Shown: one piece after another, positions 1 through 8,316 of the stretch
Position numbering within the stretch: the stretch's first letter is position 1
Layout of the letters: each line of letters starts with the position of its first letter
Origin: QHXN01 sp032162705
GTDB taxonomy: Bacteria > Acidobacteriota > Blastocatellia > Pyrinomonadales > Pyrinomonadaceae
DNA: 64,000 nucleotides
Direction of reading: 5' to 3'
Assembly (NCBI GenBank): GCA_032162705.1
Contig: JAVRON010000020.1
Location: forward strand, 18,858-82,857
Position numbers and translations under genes: made by a program
Notes under the pieces: generated by a model
What the model was told of the DNA's origin: nothing
The model's input: the letters and a program-made list of their open reading frames with translations, nothing else
Databases searched by the model: none

Positions 1-979
1 GAGAAGGCCAGGAGTCCCAGTAGCCCGGATAGAAGAGGTCGAAGATGTCGCGCACGTAGAAGTCCCATTTGCGCTGGTCGAACTGCGCGGCGTTGGCACG
101 TCCGAAGACCGAGAGCCAGCGCTCGGTCTGTTCGGGCGGCAGGTTCGGGTTCACAGGCAGCGCCGCGGGCGGGAAGAAGAACTGCGAGGGCTGGCCGTGG
201 TGATCGACCGCGACCTGCGGGTTCCATTCGAGAAAGGCGCGCTGCATGTTGCGCGTCTCAACTTGCGAGGTGGCGATGTTGTCGCGATTGAGGTCGAAGC
301 GGTATCGGTTGACGCGCCCGTAGACCGACCAGGGTTCGTCGTGCTCGGCTGCCGAAGGTTCGGGGTCGCCGACGCCGAAGGAGTTGTACCACGTGACGAA
401 ACGCTCGTGCCCATCCGGGTTGGCGCAGACGTTGATGAGCGCCACACTGTTTCGCAAGATGTCCAAAGTCGCAGGCTCGTTCGATGCGGCAAGCTGGTAG
501 AGGACTTGCATCATCGCCTCGAACGAGGCCGACTCGTTGCCGTGAATCGTGTACTGCATCCAGAGCGCGACCGGCGTCGTGGAGATGAGACGTTGCGACT
601 CTTCGTTGGAAAGCCCGCGCGGGTCGCTCAGACGTTTGAGGTTGGCCTTGATCTCGTCGAGCCGCGCGATGTTCTCGGGCGACGAGACGACGACGAGATG
701 CTGCATGCGGTACTCGTTCGTCATTCCGATGTCGAAGACGCGCACGCGGTCGGGCGCGGCCTGCGCGATCTGTTGGACGACGCGCTCCATCAGTGCGTAG
801 TTGGTGTGGAAGTCGCCCACGTCGTAGCGCAGCACGGTTTGCGGTCGCGGCACCTGCTCGCGGTAAGGCCCGCGCGTGTAGAAGTCGAAGCGTTCGCCGC
901 CGACTTGCGCCGCCGTCGAGGCGCAGAGCGAGAGCAGAAGCAGCATGAGGGCTGCGAGCATGCGTGCGTTCTTCGTCAT
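1..979 (-). CDS. Secreted M14-family zinc carboxypeptidase, truncated by the window edge
   Basis: Reading the minus strand from the ATG at 979 gives 326 codons without a stop, running off the window start, so the C-terminal part is missing. Residues 1-25 look like a cleavable signal peptide (MTKNARMLAALMLLLLS, then STAAQ). The M14 zinc site is visible: HGNES (H146, E149), then NPDGHE, DLNRDN and a later VDHHGQP. The family hydrolyses C-terminal or side-chain peptide bonds and this one should act in the periplasm or outside the cell. No good Shine-Dalgarno is seen before this ATG. It is divergent from the small zinc-ribbon gene at 1098. Substrate is unknown, and the C-terminal catalytic Glu lies outside the window. 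Confidence 0.9.
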   Translation of the reverse strand, partial: MTKNARMLAALMLLLLSLCASTAAQVGGERFDFYTRGPYREQVPRPQTVLRYDVGDFHTNYALMERVVQQIAQAAPDRVRVFDIGMTNEYRMQHLVVVSSPENIARLDEIKANLKRLSDPRGLSNEESQRLISTTPVALWMQYTIHGNESASFEAMMQVLYQLAASNEPATLDILRNSVALINVCANPDGHERFVTWYNSFGVGDPEPSAAEHDEPWSVYGRVNRYRFDLNRDNIATSQVETRNMQRAFLEWNPQVAVDHHGQPSQFFFPPAALPVNPNLPPEQTERWLSVFGRANAAQFDQRKWDFYVRDIFDLFYPGYWDSWPS

Positions 980-1097
980 GTCGTCGTCAGGCTTTCTCTT
1001 TCGGCTGCGGGTGTGCTAAAGACAGCGGCGATATTAACTCGCCGCGCGCCTTTCTCAAACTCGTGCGGCTGAAGGAACATCACAGGGAGGAGAGCGT

Positions 1098-1322
1098 ATG
1101 AGCGACGCCGATTACACGACGAGCACGCAGGGCGAGGGTCTCTGCCCGCGCTGCATGGAAGGGACTCTGAAGGCCTGGTATGAGTTGAGCGAAGACGAGC
1201 GCGAGGTGGCGCTCAGGCTGCCCGGCTCCGCCGACTTTACAACGACTGAGCGCGCCGCACGCCATCTCTTCTGCACGCGCTGCTGGTATGAGCAGACGGC
1301 GGGCACACCGCGCCACGCGTAA
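1098..1322 (+). CDS. Small zinc-ribbon-like protein (74 aa)
   Basis: A short soluble protein with two CxxC knuckles (CPRC near residue 17 and CTRC near residue 60) separated by about 40 residues, the arrangement of a zinc ribbon. A GGGAGG sequence about 7 bases before the ATG supports the start. No other domain is visible and I do not recognise a named family. It ends 7 bases before the stop codon of the convergent hypE, so the two transcripts meet tail to tail. A DNA-, RNA- or protein-binding role is possible but the sequence does not decide it. Confidence 0.65.
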   Translation: MSDADYTTSTQGEGLCPRCMEGTLKAWYELSEDEREVALRLPGSADFTTTERAARHLFCTRCWYEQTAGTPRHA

Positions 1323-1328
1323 TAATCT

Positions 1329-2459
1329 TCAACATATCCTCGGCAACTGCTCGCCCGCGAGCATGTCAACGATGCGTGTGCCGCCGAAGCCCGTCCGCAT
1401 GGCGACGATGCCCTGCGGCTCTGCCTTCACTTCACCGATGATGCACGCGTCGCGGCCATATATGTTCTCTCGCATGCGTGCGACGAGCGAGTCGGCGATG
1501 GCGGCAGAGACTATCGCGACCAGCTTTCCTTCGTTGGCGACGTAGAGCGGGTCAAGCCCCAGAATCTCGCATGCGCCCTTCACCTCCTCGCGCACAGGGA
1601 TGAGGTCTTCCTGAATCTCTATGCAGACTTCGGAGCTGAGCGCGATCTCGTTGAGCGTCGTCGCCACACCGCCGCGCGTCGGGTCGCGCAGGCAATGAAT
1701 CGCATCCGTCGTGGAGAGACGCGCGGCTTCCTCAATCATCTCGCGCACAAGCAGGTGAAGCGGCGCGGTGTCGCTCTCGATCTCGGTCTCAAGCTCAAGC
1801 TCGCCGCGTGCAATCATGATCGTCGTCCCGTGGTCGCCGATGAGTCCGCTCACGACAACCTTGTCCCCCGGCACGGCATGCGTAGCGGAGAGATGCACGG
1901 GTGCTTCAATGATTCCGATGCCTGAAGTGTTGATGAAAATCTTGTCCGCGCTTCCCCTCTGCACGACTTTCGTGTCGCCCGTGACGACCTCGACTCCGGC
2001 CTCCGTGGCTGCGGCGCGCATCGATTCGAGTATCCGCTTCAGGTCTGCGATGAGGAAGCCTTCTTCAAGGATAAAGCCCGCGGAGAGATAGAGAGGCCGC
2101 GCGCCGCTCATCGCGAGGTCGTTGACGGTGCCGTGGACGGCGAGGCGACCGATGTCACCGCCGGGGAAGAAGACGGGATCGACGACATACGAGTCGGTCG
2201 TGAAGGCGAGCCGCACGGGAGCGCGTCCCTCGGCCCCTTCGCCGCCCGTCCCTCCGACCTCGAAGACCGCCTGATCTTCGAGCAGCTCAAGCATCGGGTT
2301 GCGGAGGTATTCGAGAAACAGACCTTCGACCAGCTCGTGCATGGCACGGCCCCCGCTGCCGTGCGCCAGCGTGATGTGCGTGTCTTTGAGCTTGTGCTTT
2401 CTGCGCCGTGCCCGCTCGACTCTCTCGAAGAGCGGCGAAGGCGTGAACTCAGCCGTCAT
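1329..2459 (-). CDS. hypE: Hydrogenase maturation protein HypE
   Basis: HypE dehydrates the carbamoyl group placed on its C-terminal cysteine by HypF to a thiocyanate, which becomes the CN ligand of the hydrogenase Fe. The 376-aa product is of normal family length, has the AIRS/PurM-like ATP-binding fold signatures (ITLAHGSGGRAMHELV near residue 30, FTTDSYVVDPVFFPGGDIG near 85, DPTRGGVATTLNE near 265) and ends in the diagnostic PRIC, whose terminal Cys is the carbamoyl acceptor. It is the last gene of the hydrogenase locus, 42 bases after hypD. That gap holds two imperfect copies of a 20-base repeat. Confidence 0.98.
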   Translation of the reverse strand: MTAEFTPSPLFERVERARRRKHKLKDTHITLAHGSGGRAMHELVEGLFLEYLRNPMLELLEDQAVFEVGGTGGEGAEGRAPVRLAFTTDSYVVDPVFFPGGDIGRLAVHGTVNDLAMSGARPLYLSAGFILEEGFLIADLKRILESMRAAATEAGVEVVTGDTKVVQRGSADKIFINTSGIGIIEAPVHLSATHAVPGDKVVVSGLIGDHGTTIMIARGELELETEIESDTAPLHLLVREMIEEAARLSTTDAIHCLRDPTRGGVATTLNEIALSSEVCIEIQEDLIPVREEVKGACEILGLDPLYVANEGKLVAIVSAAIADSLVARMRENIYGRDACIIGEVKAEPQGIVAMRTGFGGTRIVDMLAGEQLPRIC

Positions 2460-2464
2460 AGTTT

Positions 2465-2508
2465 AGCTTTCAGACCTTCACAGCTTTTGGCTTTCAAAGC
2501 TTCACAGC
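2465..2508. repeat. Two imperfect direct repeats between hypD and hypE
   Basis: Two 20-base units, AGCTTTCAGACCTTCACAGC and GGCTTTCAAAGCTTCACAGC, are separated by four bases. They fill almost the whole gap between the two genes and resemble the other heptamer-like arrays of this window. No function is evident. Confidence 0.7.
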
Positions 2509-3629
2509 GCGGCCTTCGCGCCGGAGCGTTCGGCCACCTTCGAGAGCCGCCCGAAGTTATAGTATGCGGCGCACGCGCCTTCCGATGAGACCATGCAGGA
2601 GCCGATGGGCGTCTCGGGCGTGCAGGCCGTGCCGAAGACCTTACACTCCCAGGGCTTCTTTACGCCCTTCAAAATCTCGCCGCACTGGCACGCCTTCGGG
2701 TCTGCTATCGACAGACCGGGCACGCCAAACTTCAACTCCGCGTCGAACGCCGCGTACTTGGCCTTAAGCCTCATGCCGCTGTGCGCGATTGACCCCAATC
2801 CACGCCACTCGAAATACTCGCGCGGCTCGAACACGTCGAAGAGAGCTTCGAGCGCCTTCTGGTTTCCGTCACGCGCCACGGCACGCGCGTACTGGTTCTC
2901 GACTTCGGCGCGGCCTTCCGTAATCTGTTTGACGATCATGTAGACGGATTGCAGAACGTCGAGCGGCTCGAAGCCCGTCACGACCAGCGGCTTGCCGTAC
3001 TCTTTGGTGACGAACTCGTAACAACGCGTGCCGATGACCGTGCTGACGTGCCCGGGCCCGACGAAGCCGTCGAGCTTCAGGTCGGGCGAATCCAACATGG
3101 CCTTCAGCGCAGGGATAATCATGATGTGATTGCAGAAGATGCTGAAATTCTCGACTCTGTCCTTTGCCGCCTGCTGGATGGTGAGCGCCGTCGAGGGCGA
3201 GGTCGTCTCGAACCCGAGCGCGAGAAAGACGACGTGGCGTTCAGGATTCTTCTTCGCGATCTTCAGAGCGTCGAGCGGCGAATAGACCATACGCACGTCC
3301 GCGCCGTCGGCCTTCGCGTCGAGCAGGCTTGTCCGGGAGCCGGGCACGCGCATCGCGTCGCCGAAGGTAGTGAAGATCACACTGGGCTGCAAAGCTATCG
3401 AGATGGCGTCGTCAACGCGGCCCAAAGGAATGACGCAGACAGGGCAGCCGGGCCCGTGAATCATCTCGATATTAGGCGGGAGCAAGTCCTCGATGCCGTA
3501 CTTGAAGATCGTGTGCGTGTGCCCGCCGCAGACCTCCATCAACTTGAGCGGCTGGTCGGTCAGGCGTGCAATTTGCTCGGCCAACTTGAGTGCGATGTCG
3601 CTCTGCCGGTACTCGTCTATGAACTTCAT
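2502..3629 (-). CDS. hypD: Hydrogenase maturation protein HypD
   Basis: HypD is the [4Fe-4S] scaffold that, with HypC, assembles Fe(CN)2CO for the [NiFe] site. The 375-aa product carries all family signatures: MEVCGGHTHTIFKYG near residue 32, GPGCPVCVIP near 60, the GFETTSP motif near 140 and FVGPGHVSTVIG near 190. The C-terminal cysteines that bind the cluster (CQCGEILKG, then CKVFGTACTPETPIGSCMVSSEG) are present. AAGGAG lies seven bases before the ATG. It follows the SIS-domain gene after a 96-base gap that contains a 12-bp inverted repeat, so translation is not coupled there. Confidence 0.98.
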   Translation of the reverse strand: MKFIDEYRQSDIALKLAEQIARLTDQPLKLMEVCGGHTHTIFKYGIEDLLPPNIEMIHGPGCPVCVIPLGRVDDAISIALQPSVIFTTFGDAMRVPGSRTSLLDAKADGADVRMVYSPLDALKIAKKNPERHVVFLALGFETTSPSTALTIQQAAKDRVENFSIFCNHIMIIPALKAMLDSPDLKLDGFVGPGHVSTVIGTRCYEFVTKEYGKPLVVTGFEPLDVLQSVYMIVKQITEGRAEVENQYARAVARDGNQKALEALFDVFEPREYFEWRGLGSIAHSGMRLKAKYAAFDAELKFGVPGLSIADPKACQCGEILKGVKKPWECKVFGTACTPETPIGSCMVSSEGACAAYYNFGRLSKVAERSGAKAAL

Positions 3630-3653
3630 CTGTCCGCTCCTTTAAGAAGTCTG

Positions 3654-3715
3654 AAGTCTGGAGTCCAACGATGAAAGCTGAAAGCTGTTCCGTCTTGACA
3701 TCAGACTCCAGACTT
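3654..3715. repeat. 12-bp inverted repeat in the hypD upstream gap
   Basis: AAGTCTGGAGTC at 3654-3665 is matched exactly in reverse at 3704-3715, with a loop of 38 bases that includes a doubled AAAGCTG. It belongs to the same style of palindromic low-complexity element seen in other gaps here. A hairpin here could modulate read-through between the SIS gene and hypD. Confidence 0.75.
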
Positions 3716-3725
3716 TTCACCAGAC

Positions 3726-4415
3726 TTATTCAACCAATGAACTGTGCTGCAAGAAGGTGTGAACCATGTCCCACATGACATGATAGAGCGTCATGTGGGA
3801 CTCCTGTATCCGGTGAATGCTCGAAGTGGGAACGGTAAGGCAGAAGTCGAGCAGGCCAGCGGCGCGCATCTCGTCCATCTTGCCGCCGTCGCCCCCGGCA
3901 TAGCCCACCCGGACGAGTTTCATCCGGCGCGCGGTCTCGAAAGCATGAAGCAGGTTCTCGGAGTTGCCGCTCGTCGAGATGCCCAAAAGGATGTCGCCCT
4001 CTTTTCCGAGCGCGATGATCTGTCGCGCGTAGACATCATCAAAGCCGACATCGTTCGCCACAGCCGTGACCATCGCGATGTCGTTGTTCAGACAGATCGC
4101 GGGCAGCGCCTTGCGCCCGACCGTGACCGGGTGCATGAACTCGACGGCGATGTGCTGCGCGTCGGTCGCCGAGCCGCCGTTGCCGCAGACGAGCAGCTTG
4201 CGCCCGCGTTGGAAGGAGCGCGCCATCTCAAGCGAGGCGGCGAGAATGGTATCTTTGTTCTCTTCAAAGAATCTGGTCTTGACTTCAACGCTCTCGCGCG
4301 CCTTCTCCAACAAAGAGAAGCGCAGCTCTTCCATCAACTCCTGCGGCGGACGGCCCTCTTCATCATGCAGGAACGGATAGAAGGCGCGAGAGAAATCCCC
4401 GATGGTCTTCGACAT
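3726..4415 (-). CDS. SIS-domain phosphoheptose-isomerase-like protein inside the hyp operon
   Basis: The 229-aa product resembles GmhA/DiaA: a SIS domain with LLVCGNGGSATDAQHIAVEF near residue 65 and GDILLGISTSGNSENLLHAF near 130, the sugar-phosphate binding loops. GmhA converts sedoheptulose 7-phosphate to D-glycero-D-manno-heptose 7-phosphate for LPS. No other heptose gene is nearby, so its place between hypC and hypD argues for a role tied to the hydrogenase. I chose the ATG at 4415, one base after the hypC stop, with AAGAGG upstream; an earlier in-frame start would run well into hypC. Family assignment is firm; substrate is not. Confidence 0.9.
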   Translation of the reverse strand: MSKTIGDFSRAFYPFLHDEEGRPPQELMEELRFSLLEKARESVEVKTRFFEENKDTILAASLEMARSFQRGRKLLVCGNGGSATDAQHIAVEFMHPVTVGRKALPAICLNNDIAMVTAVANDVGFDDVYARQIIALGKEGDILLGISTSGNSENLLHAFETARRMKLVRVGYAGGDGGKMDEMRAAGLLDFCLTVPTSSIHRIQESHMTLYHVMWDMVHTFLQHSSLVE

Positions 4416-4416
4416 G

Positions 4417-4689
4417 TCACATGACCTCTTCTTCCAGAGAGCCTTTGAACTGGTCAAGCTCCGGGTCGAACTCTCCCAACTCCTGAAGCAGACGCAAGGT
4501 CTCCTCGGCCTCGTGCTCGTCGATCTTGCTCATCGCGAACCCGACGTGAATCAAGACGTAGTCGCCGACGCGCGTGTCGTCTATCATCCCCGTGTTGATG
4601 TTGCGGCGAACTCCGCCCACCTCGACCTTTGCAATCTGATTCTCTACGTCAACGATCTCAACGATCTTTCCGGGTATCGCCAGACACAT
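4417..4689 (-). CDS. hypC: Hydrogenase maturation chaperone HypC/HupF
   Basis: A 90-aa protein starting MCLAIPGKIVEI, with Cys2 that ligates Fe in the HypC-HypD complex and docks on the hydrogenase large-subunit precursor. Residues 30-60 (GGVRRNINTGMI, then VGDYVLIHVGFAM) are typical of the beta-barrel, and the acidic C-terminal helix is normal. It starts four bases after the hypF stop and is almost directly followed by the SIS-domain gene, so hypF, hypC and the SIS gene are probably co-translated. Confidence 0.97.
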   Translation of the reverse strand: MCLAIPGKIVEIVDVENQIAKVEVGGVRRNINTGMIDDTRVGDYVLIHVGFAMSKIDEHEAEETLRLLQELGEFDPELDQFKGSLEEEVM

Positions 4690-4693
4690 AAAT

Positions 4694-7045
4694 TCAAATC
4701 CTCCCCGATGCCAGTCGCGCGTTTGCCACCGCGGCCTGACCGAAGCTGATGCCGCCGTCGTTGGTCGGCACGCGGCGGTGCGTGAAGACCTGGAAGCCGT
4801 CGTCTTCGAGTAGACGGCAGGTTCTCTCCAGCAGGAACCTGTTTTGAAAGACGCCGCCCGAGAGCACGACGCGGTTGAGTTGTCGCTCGTCCCTCAAGCG
4901 GAGCGCAAGAGTCGAGATCAGCCGAATGATTCCGAGATGGAAACCGGCGGAGACTTCCCCTTCGGGAACACCGTCGAGCAGGTCTTCCACCGCGCGCCGA
5001 ATCAGAGCCTCGGCCTTGATGGTATGCCCATCAGCGCCGATTTCAAACTCGTAGTTGCGGGTAGAACTGCGTGAGACCACAGCCTCCAACTCAATCGCCG
5101 CCTGACCTTCATAGTTGACCGCGTTTCTCAGACCCAGCAGGCTCGACACGGCGTCGAAGAGCCGGCCCATGCTCGAAGTCTCCGGACTGTTCGTCCCCGT
5201 GGCGCTCATCCTGCGAAGCGTCGTCCAGACTTTGCGATCCATGTTCCGAACGAACGGCAGGTCGAGATTTAAGAAGTCGTCACCGAAGGCGCGTTCGAGA
5301 TAGACGGCGGCCATCCGCCACGGCTCGCGAATAGCTTTCGCGCCGCCGGGCATCGGCACGTAATCAAGATGCGCGACGCGCTCGGCATCATTGAAGTCGG
5401 CGACGAAGAACTCGCCGCCCCACAGACGCCCGTCCGCGCCGAAGCCAAGCCCGTCGAACGCCACGCCTACAATCTCGCCCTCAATCTGGTTGTCCGCCAT
5501 GCAGCTCGCAATGTGCGCGTGATGATGTTGGACGCCGACTTTGGTCTCGATGTCTTCGAGCGCCAGCGCATACTTCGTCGAGAGATATTCGGGGTGCAGG
5601 TCGTACGCGATCACTTCCGGCTGAAGGTAGAAGAGACGCTTGAAATGCTCGATGCCCTGTTGGAAAGAGCGCAACGTCTCTAAGTTCTCAAGGTCGCCGA
5701 TGTGATGGCTGATGAAGGCGTGGCGTCCGCGCGCGAGACAGAATGTGTTCTTTAGCTCCGCACCGCAGGCGAGAATCTGCCGCTCGAACTTGAACGTGGT
5801 TTTGACGGGCGCGGGCGCATAGCCGCGCGCGCGGCGCAGAATCGTCTCGCGGCCCCGGCTGACGCGTGCGACGGAATCATCCGTACGCATGTGTACGGGG
5901 CGGTCGTGCAGGAGCAGATAATCGGCGATGCCCCCCAGACGACAGCCTGCCTCTTCGTCGCGGTAGCAAATCGGTTCGTCAGAGACGTTGCCGCTCGTCA
6001 TCACCAGGGGCCCGTCGAAGTTTTCCAGAAGCAGATGATGCAACGGCGCGTATGGAAGCATGAAGCCGAACGTGCCGACACGTGGCGCGATGGTCGGCGG
6101 GAGCGACGCTTCGGGAAGCTTTTCGAGCAGCACGATGGGGCGGCGCACGGATGAGAGCACGTTCTCTTCCGTCTTTGAGACGAGACAATACTCGCGCACC
6201 ACTTCGACGGAGCGCGCCATCAAGGCGAACGGTTTGTCTTCCCTGTACTTGCTCTGCCTCAGACGCTCGACCGCCGAAGGGTCGCGCGCATCGCAGACCA
6301 GATGAAAACCGCCGATGCCTTTGACCGCCAGAATCTTCCCCGCCCGGAGCAGCGCGCACGCGCGGCCAATCGCGTTCTGTCCACCCATCTCGTCGCGGAT
6401 GATCTCTTCTCCGCTCTCGTTGTGGAAAATCTCCTGCCCGCTTGGGTCAGCCAGATAGACTCTTGGCCCGCAGAAGGCGCACGCCGTCGGCTCCGCGTGG
6501 AAGCGCCGGTCGAGTGGATTCTCATATTCGGCACGGCACGCTGCACACATCTCGAAGTGGCGCATCGTCGTCCGAGCGCGGTCGTAAGGAACGTCTTCGA
6601 TAATGGTAAAGCGCGGGCCGCAGTTGGTGCAGTTGATGAAAGGATAGCGGTGGCGTCGGTCTTGCGGGTCGAACAACTCGCGCAAGCAGTCCGCGCAGGT
6701 GGCAACGTCAATCGAGATGGATGGAGCTTTCTCCCCTTCGGAAGCGCTCTCGACGATGCGGAAGTCTTTGTAGTTCGCCGGGTCTAAACTGTCGCTACGC
6801 TCGACCGATTCGATGAGAGAAAGTGTCGGCGGGTTCGTCGTCAGGTCGCTGATGAACTGCTCGATAATCGGGTACTCGCCCTCAACGTCGATGAAGACGC
6901 CGCTCCCGTTATTGAGCACACGACCCTTCAGAGCGCGACGGCGTGCCAGCGAGAAGACGAAGGGACGGAACCCCACACCCTGCACCGTGCCGCGCACAAG
7001 TAGCTGGACGCGTGTGGTTGGCAAATCATGTCCGGCGCTGTGCAT
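4694..7045 (-). CDS. hypF: Carbamoyltransferase HypF
   Basis: HypF uses carbamoyl phosphate and ATP to carbamoylate HypE. The 783-aa protein has the full domain order: acylphosphatase (GTVQGVGFRPFVFSLARR near residue 20), two zinc fingers (CADCLRE, CTNCGPRF, CAACRAEY and CAFCGP, residues about 115-200), a YrdC-like Sua5 domain (ILAVKGIGGFHLVCDARD near 240) and a Kae1-like domain (VQHHHAHIASCMADN near 485, FDGLGFGADGRLWGGEF, and LSGGVFQNRFLLE near 735). Length is usual. It follows hypB after an 89-base gap. Confidence 0.98.
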   Translation of the reverse strand: MHSAGHDLPTTRVQLLVRGTVQGVGFRPFVFSLARRRALKGRVLNNGSGVFIDVEGEYPIIEQFISDLTTNPPTLSLIESVERSDSLDPANYKDFRIVESASEGEKAPSISIDVATCADCLRELFDPQDRRHRYPFINCTNCGPRFTIIEDVPYDRARTTMRHFEMCAACRAEYENPLDRRFHAEPTACAFCGPRVYLADPSGQEIFHNESGEEIIRDEMGGQNAIGRACALLRAGKILAVKGIGGFHLVCDARDPSAVERLRQSKYREDKPFALMARSVEVVREYCLVSKTEENVLSSVRRPIVLLEKLPEASLPPTIAPRVGTFGFMLPYAPLHHLLLENFDGPLVMTSGNVSDEPICYRDEEAGCRLGGIADYLLLHDRPVHMRTDDSVARVSRGRETILRRARGYAPAPVKTTFKFERQILACGAELKNTFCLARGRHAFISHHIGDLENLETLRSFQQGIEHFKRLFYLQPEVIAYDLHPEYLSTKYALALEDIETKVGVQHHHAHIASCMADNQIEGEIVGVAFDGLGFGADGRLWGGEFFVADFNDAERVAHLDYVPMPGGAKAIREPWRMAAVYLERAFGDDFLNLDLPFVRNMDRKVWTTLRRMSATGTNSPETSSMGRLFDAVSSLLGLRNAVNYEGQAAIELEAVVSRSSTRNYEFEIGADGHTIKAEALIRRAVEDLLDGVPEGEVSAGFHLGIIRLISTLALRLRDERQLNRVVLSGGVFQNRFLLERTCRLLEDDGFQVFTHRRVPTNDGGISFGQAAVANARLASGRI

Positions 7046-7134
7046 AAGAGTCGCCTTGCCAAAGTCGGGCCATCGAGTCAGAGCTACCAGAGTCGAATTA
7101 TAGAGCTATCCGGTCAGGTTATCGAATGGGGCTT

Positions 7135-7818
7135 TCAGCCTGCCAAAGCCTTTTCCGCTTCGACGCGACGCGCGGCGAGAAATCCTAAAAGCTCATCCAT
7201 CCCTGCGCCCGTCTTCGACGACACGCGGAAGACCTGCATGCCGGGGCGAACTGCTTGAATGTTTGCGTCCGCCGCCGCCGAGTCGAATTCGACGGCTTCC
7301 GCCAAATCCATTTTGGTAATCAACGCCACGTCCGCCGTGTTGAAAATCGTCGGGTACTTGAGCGGCTTGTCCTCACCTTCAGTCACCGAGAGCAGCACGA
7401 GCCGTAAGTCTTCGCCGAGGTCATAGCTCGAAGGGCAGACGAGATTGCCGACGTTTTCGATAAACAGAATATCGAGGTCTTCGAGGTTCCAGCCTTCGAG
7501 CGCACGCTCGACCATCTGCGCGTCGAGATGGCAGATGGTTCCGGTGACGATCTGTCTGACGGGGGCCTCGCTGCGTGCGAGCCGAGCCGCGTCGTTCTCG
7601 GTGGCGAGGTCTCCGACGAGCGCGGCCACGCGACAACGTGGACGGAGCAGCGTGAGCGCTTTTTCCAGAAACGCAGTCTTGCCGGAGCCGGGACTGGAGA
7701 CAAGACTAATGACGCAGACGCCCGCCTCCTGAAAACGTCTTCGCAACTCGCGCGCGAGCAGATCGTTCTGCTTCAACACGTTCTGTCTGACTTCCACAAG
7801 GCGAGGCTGAGTGCTCAT
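7135..7818 (-). CDS. hypB: Nickel-insertion GTPase HypB, lacking a His-rich nickel store
   Basis: HypB is the SIMIBI-class GTPase that drives Ni delivery to the hydrogenase large subunit together with HypA. The 227-aa protein has the P-loop SSPGSGKTAF near residue 42, the metal-site region VTGTICHLDAQMV near 100, switch sequence FIENVGNLVCPSSYDLGE and the guanine motif TKMDLAE near 170. The N-terminus is short and plain: neither the CxxCGC motif of the E. coli type nor a His-rich stretch is present. Its ATG overlaps the hypA stop by four bases (ATGA). Confidence 0.97.
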   Translation of the reverse strand: MSTQPRLVEVRQNVLKQNDLLARELRRRFQEAGVCVISLVSSPGSGKTAFLEKALTLLRPRCRVAALVGDLATENDAARLARSEAPVRQIVTGTICHLDAQMVERALEGWNLEDLDILFIENVGNLVCPSSYDLGEDLRLVLLSVTEGEDKPLKYPTIFNTADVALITKMDLAEAVEFDSAAADANIQAVRPGMQVFRVSSKTGAGMDELLGFLAARRVEAEKALAG

Positions 7819-8162
7819 CCGTTTAACTCCAGTGCGAAGACTTCGAGTTCTTTCCCACGCAAGACCTCAGAGGTCGGCGTGCCGCAGACCGAGCAGCAGA
7901 AGCGCTGTAAAGAATCGAGAGTCCGTTCCGACTCGCAAGCGGGGCAGAAGACCACGACCGGAATCTCTTCAATGACCAGACGCGAGCCTTCAAGCGTCGT
8001 GCCCTCGCAGGCCAGCTCGTAAGAAAAAAGCAGGGCGTCCTTGACCACTCCCGAAAGTTGGCCCAAACGGAGATGTACCGCATGGACTTGAACACCACCG
8101 CGGCGCGCGGCCTCTTCCGCGGCCATCTCCACCATGCTCAGGGCAATGGAAAGCTCGTGCAT
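7815..8162 (-). CDS. hypA: Nickel metallochaperone HypA
   Basis: A 115-aa HypA/HybF protein beginning MHELSIALSMVEMA, where His2 is the Ni ligand. The structural zinc site is two CxxC pairs at residues about 74-93 (FCPAC, then FCCSVCG). It is the first of the hyp genes and overlaps hypB by four bases. Upstream, toward the YceI gene, lies a gap filled by opposed heptamer arrays, so hypA may depend on read-through across a hairpin or on its own promoter. Confidence 0.97.
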   Translation of the reverse strand: MHELSIALSMVEMAAEEAARRGGVQVHAVHLRLGQLSGVVKDALLFSYELACEGTTLEGSRLVIEEIPVVVFCPACESERTLDSLQRFCCSVCGTPTSEVLRGKELEVFALELNG

Positions 8163-8170
8163 GATTAAAA

Positions 8171-8223
8171 GTAGACAGTAGGCAGTAGGCAGTAGTCAGT
8201 AGTCAGTAGTCAGTAGTCAGTAG
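8171..8223. repeat. Heptamer array, AGTAGTC type
   Basis: About seven and a half tandem copies of a 7-base unit (GTAGACA, GTAGGCA, then GTAGTCA repeated) occupy 8171-8223, starting nine bases upstream of the hypA start codon. A reverse-complement array follows at 8283-8316, so the transcript could fold into a long, register-shifting hairpin. No gene lies between. Confidence 0.9.
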
Positions 8224-8282
8224 AAAAATTTTTCTTAGTCGAGCCGTCACGATGTCAGTCTCGACGCCCGAAACGCGGAGCG

Positions 8283-8316
8283 CTACTGACTACTGTCTAC
8301 TGTCTACTGTCTACTG
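8283..8316. repeat. Inverted heptamer array overlapping the YceI stop codon
   Basis: The units CTACTGA and CTACTGT are repeated across 8283-8316 and are the reverse complement of the array at 8171-8223. The array covers the TAG stop of the YceI gene (8311-8313), showing that repeat sequence extends into the coding end. Confidence 0.9.

Noticed and set aside
197..1072. A plus-strand 291-aa gene at the window start
   Set aside because: It is the mirror of the M14 peptidase frame; composition is Arg/Val/Asp-rich noise without domains.
8171..8316. CRISPR array
   Set aside because: Units are seven bases with no spacers, and no cas genes are present.
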